A stretch of 9,735 bases of DNA, taken from an uncultured Bacteroidota bacterium (GTDB lineage: Bacteria > Bacteroidota > Bacteroidia > Flavobacteriales > Flavobacteriaceae). The position numbers and the translations under genes were made by a program. Under the pieces are notes generated by a model. That model had not been told where the DNA came from. It saw nothing but the letters and a program-made list of their open reading frames with translations, and made no database searches. Shown piece by piece: positions 6,013 through 9,735 of this stretch. Position 1 is the stretch's first letter. Each line of letters opens with the position of its first letter. The stretch covers positions 1 to 9,735 of the forward strand of contig CAIXNQ010000106.1 in the NCBI GenBank assembly GCA_903920835.1, given 5' to 3'.

Positions 6013-7629
6013 ATGAAGCTAAAATCAATTGTTATTGTCTTGTTTTTCGCATTATTCCTATCGGCTTGTTCGTCTGTTAAAAAACATAATGCGCATTTAA
6101 ACGACCTAATTCCCGCCGAGTTACTTCAAAAAGATGTAGATTTAGCATATCAAAAACTGCAACAATTGCACCCAAAACTATATTGGTATTGCCCAAAAGA
6201 ACAACTTGATTTTAAATTTGACAGCCTCAAAAAAACCATTCAAATGCCACTAACATCATTTGAATTTTTCAGAAAGCTAAGCCCTGTGATTGCTAATGTT
6301 CGTCAAGGACATTTGTTTATTTCTCCGCCATTAAAAAAAATGACAGCTCGAGAAAACAAGGCTTTTATCAAAAGAGGTTTTGGTCCGTTATCGCAATTTG
6401 ATTTTGAATTATTTGACGACAAACTGTATGTTTTGAAAAATAAATCAAGCAATAAAAATATCAAACCCGGCACAGAAGTTGTTGCACTCGACGGCAAAAA
6501 TCCTACAGATTTAATCAAAGAATACCTGCAATGGTTTTCTTCTGACGGTTATAATCAAACGTTTAAAAAGAACTTTTTAGGACGTCGATTTTCTAGTTTT
6601 TATACTTTTGAACACGGCATTAAGGACAGTATTATTTATAAATTTAAACGCAATGATTCGATTAAAACTGTAACTATAAAACGAAGTAAAATTGATTCGA
6701 TAGCAATAAAAAAAGATATTAAAAAAACAATTTCTGATGCTGAGAAATCTCAATTAAAAAGCAAAAAACAAAATCAAATTAAGTATGGCTATGACGAAAT
6801 AGCCAAACAAAACAACCGAAGTTTTACTTTTTTAGCAGAAGACAGTTTGGTTGCTGTAATCAAAATAAGGAGTTTTACAAAAGGTAATTATGGTGTTTTT
6901 TATGAAGATTGTTTTAAGAAAATTGCCAAACGCAAAGCCAAAGCTTTAATTTTAGATTTGCGCGACAACGGCGGCGGACGTTTGAGCGAAGTTGCAGAAT
7001 TATATTCTTATTTGGCAGATTCGTCATTTGTTTTTATGAACAAATCTTTGCTAACCTCTAAAACTAGTTTGTTGCACACCGACTATTTCAAGGGCGGTGG
7101 TGTTTTTTCTAAGATGGGTAAAATATTACTTTCACCTTTTTTCTACGGATTTTCCTACTTTAGTGTAAGTGAAGGAGACGACGGAAATTATTATTATGAA
7201 ACAGACACCAAGCCACAAGAACTGAGCGAAAATCATTTCTCTGGCAAAATCTATGTCTTAATTAATGGCGGAAGTTTTTCGGCATCGAGCATTATTTCTT
7301 CTAATTTAAAAAGTGTTAAAAGAGTGACTTTTGTGGGCGAAGAAACGGGAGGTGCTTTTAACGGAACAGTCGCAGGAAGCATGCCCATTATTGAGTTGCC
7401 TAATTCAAAAGTAAACATGCGATTAGGCTTGATGACTTGTGTTCCTCATAATTTATCGAAAGTTGAAGGCAGAGGAATTTTTCCTGACATCGAAATTATT
7501 CCAACGCTTCAAGACCGAATGAATATTATAGATCCTGAAATGAATTGGGTAAAAAAAGACATCAAAAAAGATCAAGAAGTAAATGATTTAGTAAACAAAA
7601 AATTAAATGAAAGTAAAAATCTTCCTTAG
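6013..7629 (+). CDS. S41-family peptidase, lipoprotein
   Basis: The 538-residue protein begins with a lipoprotein signal ending in the lipobox LSAC, so C19 should be acylated and the protein held in the cell envelope. An N-terminal helical region carries VRQGH (H100), and a short PDZ-like piece follows (IKPGTEVVALDG, 150-161). The S41 core spans about 278-490. It shows VIKIRSF, LILDLRDNGGG (312-322), the nucleophile region NGGSFSASS with S423, and VGEETGG (441-447). In Prc/CtpA enzymes a catalytic Lys sits 25 residues after the Ser; here that position is A448, so this is not a classical Ser-Lys tail-specific protease. H100 is a candidate general base, as in tricorn-type members; this is inference. 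The last 23 nt overlap the next gene in another frame. Substrate unknown. The lipoprotein and S41 assignments are firm. Confidence 0.9.
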   Translation: MKLKSIVIVLFFALFLSACSSVKKHNAHLNDLIPAELLQKDVDLAYQKLQQLHPKLYWYCPKEQLDFKFDSLKKTIQMPLTSFEFFRKLSPVIANVRQGHLFISPPLKKMTARENKAFIKRGFGPLSQFDFELFDDKLYVLKNKSSNKNIKPGTEVVALDGKNPTDLIKEYLQWFSSDGYNQTFKKNFLGRRFSSFYTFEHGIKDSIIYKFKRNDSIKTVTIKRSKIDSIAIKKDIKKTISDAEKSQLKSKKQNQIKYGYDEIAKQNNRSFTFLAEDSLVAVIKIRSFTKGNYGVFYEDCFKKIAKRKAKALILDLRDNGGGRLSEVAELYSYLADSSFVFMNKSLLTSKTSLLHTDYFKGGGVFSKMGKILLSPFFYGFSYFSVSEGDDGNYYYETDTKPQELSENHFSGKIYVLINGGSFSASSIISSNLKSVKRVTFVGEETGGAFNGTVAGSMPIIELPNSKVNMRLGLMTCVPHNLSKVEGRGIFPDIEIIPTLQDRMNIIDPEMNWVKKDIKKDQEVNDLVNKKLNESKNLP

Positions 7630-9229
7630 TCTGGCAATATTCTCAACATTTTACGGATTTGCTCAAGAAGCAACCACCAGAAAAGATTCACTTCAAGGTG
7701 GTTTACGACCAGAGCGAACCTGTTTTGATGTCCTTCATTATGGTTTAAATATTACCGTTGACATTGTAGCCAAACATATCAAGGGGTATAATGAAATTGA
7801 TTTCAAAACAACAACTCCAACTTCAAAGATTCAATTAGATTTGTTTGAAAACATGAATATTGACAGTATTGTTTTAGAAAACAAAAAATTGATTTATAAA
7901 AGAGAATTTAATGCTGTTTTCATAAATTTTCCAAAACCATTAGCACAAAATTCAAAACAAAAACTATTTTTTTATTATTCAGGGAATCCCATTATTGCTA
8001 AGAAAGCCCCTTGGGACGGTGGTTTTGTTTTCAGCAAAGACACGGCAAACAAAGACTGGATTGGCGTTGCAGTTCAAGGCACAGGAGCAAGTTTATGGTA
8101 TCCGGTTAAAGATTCGCAATCTGACGAGCCAGACTTTGGGGCAACCATAAATGTTGCTGTTCCAAATGGTTTGATGAATGTTTCTAACGGGCGATTGATG
8201 GGCTCTGAAGATTTAAAAAACGGTTACACCCGTTGGGATTGGGAAGTTAAATCACCTATAAACACGTATGACATTACTTTAAATATTGGTGATTATGTAC
8301 ATTTTGGTGAAAACTACAAAGGTTTAGACCTTAATTATTATGTGTTGCGAGAAAACGAGGCCAAAGCCAAACTGCAATTTGAAGAAGTAAAACCGATGCT
8401 GGATTGTTTTCAAGAGAAATTCGGCACTTATCCGTTTGCTGACGATGGCTACAAACTCGTCGAAACACCCTATTTAGGTATGGAACATCAAAGTGCCGTT
8501 GCTTATGGAAACAAATATCAAAAAGGCTACCTTGGCAGGGACTTGTCCGATACTGGTGTTGGACTTTTATTTGATTACATTATCGTTCATGAAAGCGGTC
8601 ACGAGTGGTTTGGCAACAGTATCACTAGCCGCGACATAGCCGACATGTGGATTCATGAAGGATTTACAATGTATTCGGAAGTGGTTTATTTGGAATGTCA
8701 TTATGGCTACGAAAAAGCAATGACTTATCTGAAAGGTTTGCAACAAAACGTTCGAAATGACCAACCGATAATTGGTCCTTATGGCGTCAATAAAGAAGGC
8801 TCGGGAGATATGTACCCAAAAGGTGCTTTGATGCTCAACACCATTCGACATGTCATTAACAATGATAAAAAATGGTGGAGTTTTCTCCATAAATATGCCG
8901 AAACTTTCCGCCATAAAATTATTGACACCGAAACTGTAGTTGCTTTTTTTAATGCAGAAAGTGGTATCAATCTCACGCCTATTTTCAATCAATATTTGCG
9001 CCAACTCGGAACGCCATCGCTTGATATTCGCCTCAATAAAGGATTGCTAGAATATCGTTGGCGTGCTGCTGTTCCAAATTTTGAAATGCCAGTAGCTATT
9101 TCTATTGATACTAAAACCATCAGATTGAAACCTACATTAAATTGGCAAAAATCAACCATAAAAATTAAAGACTTGGCAGCCGTTAAACTTCTTGACGAAC
9201 AGTTTTATGTTTCTTTAACACGATATTAA
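7607..9229 (+). CDS. M1-family zinc metallopeptidase, exported, short form
   Basis: A signal peptide covers residues 1-19, with cleavage expected before Q20 (GFA-Q). The N-terminal beta domain spans about 36-230. The thermolysin-like catalytic domain has the zinc site HESGH (H328, H332; catalytic E329) and the third ligand E351 in WIHEGF, 19 residues after H332. Y403 in MYPKGALML fits the transition-state Tyr. The exopeptidase motif, normally GxMEN, reads LGMEH at 290-294, so E293 is kept while the final Asn is His. A small beta domain (about 470-540) ends the protein; the C-terminal helical domain of full-size aminopeptidases (often 850-900 residues) is missing. The enzyme probably trims N-terminal residues from peptides in the periplasm. 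The ATG lies inside the S41 gene (23-nt overlap) and is supported by the signal peptide that follows it. The stop overlaps the next start by one base. Confidence 0.93.
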   Translation: MKVKIFLSLAIFSTFYGFAQEATTRKDSLQGGLRPERTCFDVLHYGLNITVDIVAKHIKGYNEIDFKTTTPTSKIQLDLFENMNIDSIVLENKKLIYKREFNAVFINFPKPLAQNSKQKLFFYYSGNPIIAKKAPWDGGFVFSKDTANKDWIGVAVQGTGASLWYPVKDSQSDEPDFGATINVAVPNGLMNVSNGRLMGSEDLKNGYTRWDWEVKSPINTYDITLNIGDYVHFGENYKGLDLNYYVLRENEAKAKLQFEEVKPMLDCFQEKFGTYPFADDGYKLVETPYLGMEHQSAVAYGNKYQKGYLGRDLSDTGVGLLFDYIIVHESGHEWFGNSITSRDIADMWIHEGFTMYSEVVYLECHYGYEKAMTYLKGLQQNVRNDQPIIGPYGVNKEGSGDMYPKGALMLNTIRHVINNDKKWWSFLHKYAETFRHKIIDTETVVAFFNAESGINLTPIFNQYLRQLGTPSLDIRLNKGLLEYRWRAAVPNFEMPVAISIDTKTIRLKPTLNWQKSTIKIKDLAAVKLLDEQFYVSLTRY

Positions 9230-9735
9230 TGCCAAGAAATTTATATAAATCTAATTTTTGTATGTCCAAAATAGTTTGTTTTTCAATAATATTACTGACG
9301 TTGAATACTGTTTTTTCGCAACCGTTGAAGAACAAAGTTATCGACACTATAACAAAAAAATCGGGCGATAGAACCGAACTTATCATTACCAACAGTTATT
9401 TTAAAACCAAGAAAATTGTTCGCCTGAAAAACGGAAAACTCGACGGCTTTCAAGAAGAATATTCCCGAAATGAAGTGCTTGCAAAGAAAAGCGAATACAA
9501 AGATGGATTTCTAAACGGAACCGCTTTTACGTATGATAATCAAGGAAAAATAACCGAAGAACGTCCTTTTGTTTTTAAGAAAGACAAAAATCATTCTGTG
9601 ATGGAAGGAATGCTTAAATCCTATAGAAACGATATTCTGCTTTCGGAATTTACCTACAAAGACAGTCTTAAAAATGGCAATTTTAAAGAATTTAACAATA
9701 ACGGAAATCTTTCGGTTAATGGCTCTTACAAACAA
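9229..9735 (+). CDS. Exported MORN-repeat (YwqK-like) protein, 3' end cut by the window
   Basis: The frame is open from the ATG at 9229 to the last base, giving 169 codons with no stop. Two starts are possible. The ATG at 9229 overlaps the M1 stop as TAATG, which favours translational coupling. The in-frame ATG at 9262 begins a tidy signal peptide, MSKIVCFSIILLTLNTVFSQ, and may be the real one. Numbered from the second Met, the mature part shows MORN_2-type units: LKNGKLDGFQEEY (55-67), YKDGFLNGTAFTYDNQGKI (79-97) and YKDSLKNGNFKEFNNNGNL (132-150). Such repeats occur in proteins often annotated 'toxin-antitoxin system YwqK family antitoxin', a label with little functional support here; an exported scaffold or binding protein is more plausible. 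It is the third gene of a tightly overlapping set with the two peptidases. Only the N-terminal portion is visible, so further domains may follow. Confidence 0.8.
   Translation, partial: MPRNLYKSNFCMSKIVCFSIILLTLNTVFSQPLKNKVIDTITKKSGDRTELIITNSYFKTKKIVRLKNGKLDGFQEEYSRNEVLAKKSEYKDGFLNGTAFTYDNQGKITEERPFVFKKDKNHSVMEGMLKSYRNDILLSEFTYKDSLKNGNFKEFNNNGNLSVNGSYKQ

Noticed and set aside
8567..9004. 145-codon minus-strand frame inside the M1 gene
   Set aside because: It is antisense to the conserved catalytic region of a convincing gene, and the product resembles nothing I know.
9183..9735. Minus-strand frames at the right end
   Set aside because: They are antisense to the MORN-repeat gene, which has a signal peptide and repeat units on the plus strand.

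Overview
The window looks like chromosomal DNA from a member of the Bacteroidota, most likely a Flavobacterium-type organism. The DNA is AT-rich. Starts lack Shine-Dalgarno sequences. A promoter with the Bacteroidota -33/-7 pattern (TTG, then TAnnTTTG) lies in front of uvrC. The exported proteins are typical of the phylum: a small PorT-like barrel, a patatin fused to an outer-membrane barrel, an S41 lipoprotein and a short M1 metallopeptidase.

Layout. Positions 1-342 hold the 3' end of an outer-membrane beta-barrel gene, closed by a strong intrinsic terminator (379-415). A gene-free stretch follows (343-755) with a 41-nt tandem array flanked by hairpins; the right-hand one ends in a T-tract. 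Next is a stand-alone AlkB-family DNA dealkylase (756-1367, +). The gap at 1368-1602, between convergent genes, holds an AT-rich terminator and two related 18-bp-arm hairpins repeated with a 90-nt period. On the minus strand, uvrC (5682-3889) and a patatin-POTRA-barrel protein (3885-1603) are only 3 nt apart and form one transcription unit. From a divergent 330-nt intergenic region, three exported-protein genes run on the plus strand: S41 peptidase lipoprotein (6013-7629), M1 metallopeptidase (7607-9229, 23-nt overlap) and a MORN-repeat protein (from 9229, TAATG overlap, cut by the window end).

How the genes fit together. Two DNA repair functions are present: direct alkyl-damage reversal (AlkB) and nucleotide excision (UvrC). 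They sit in separate, convergent transcription units. The remaining genes encode cell-envelope or exported proteins. The overlaps in the S41-M1-MORN set point to coupled expression and perhaps periplasmic or surface peptide turnover, but nothing in the sequence identifies a substrate. I see no mobile element, CRISPR array, tRNA or rRNA. The most unusual features are non-coding: the 41-nt array and the duplicated hairpin, whose two copies differ by one compensatory base-pair change. I did not find a convincing new multi-gene system; most of the coding content is ordinary.
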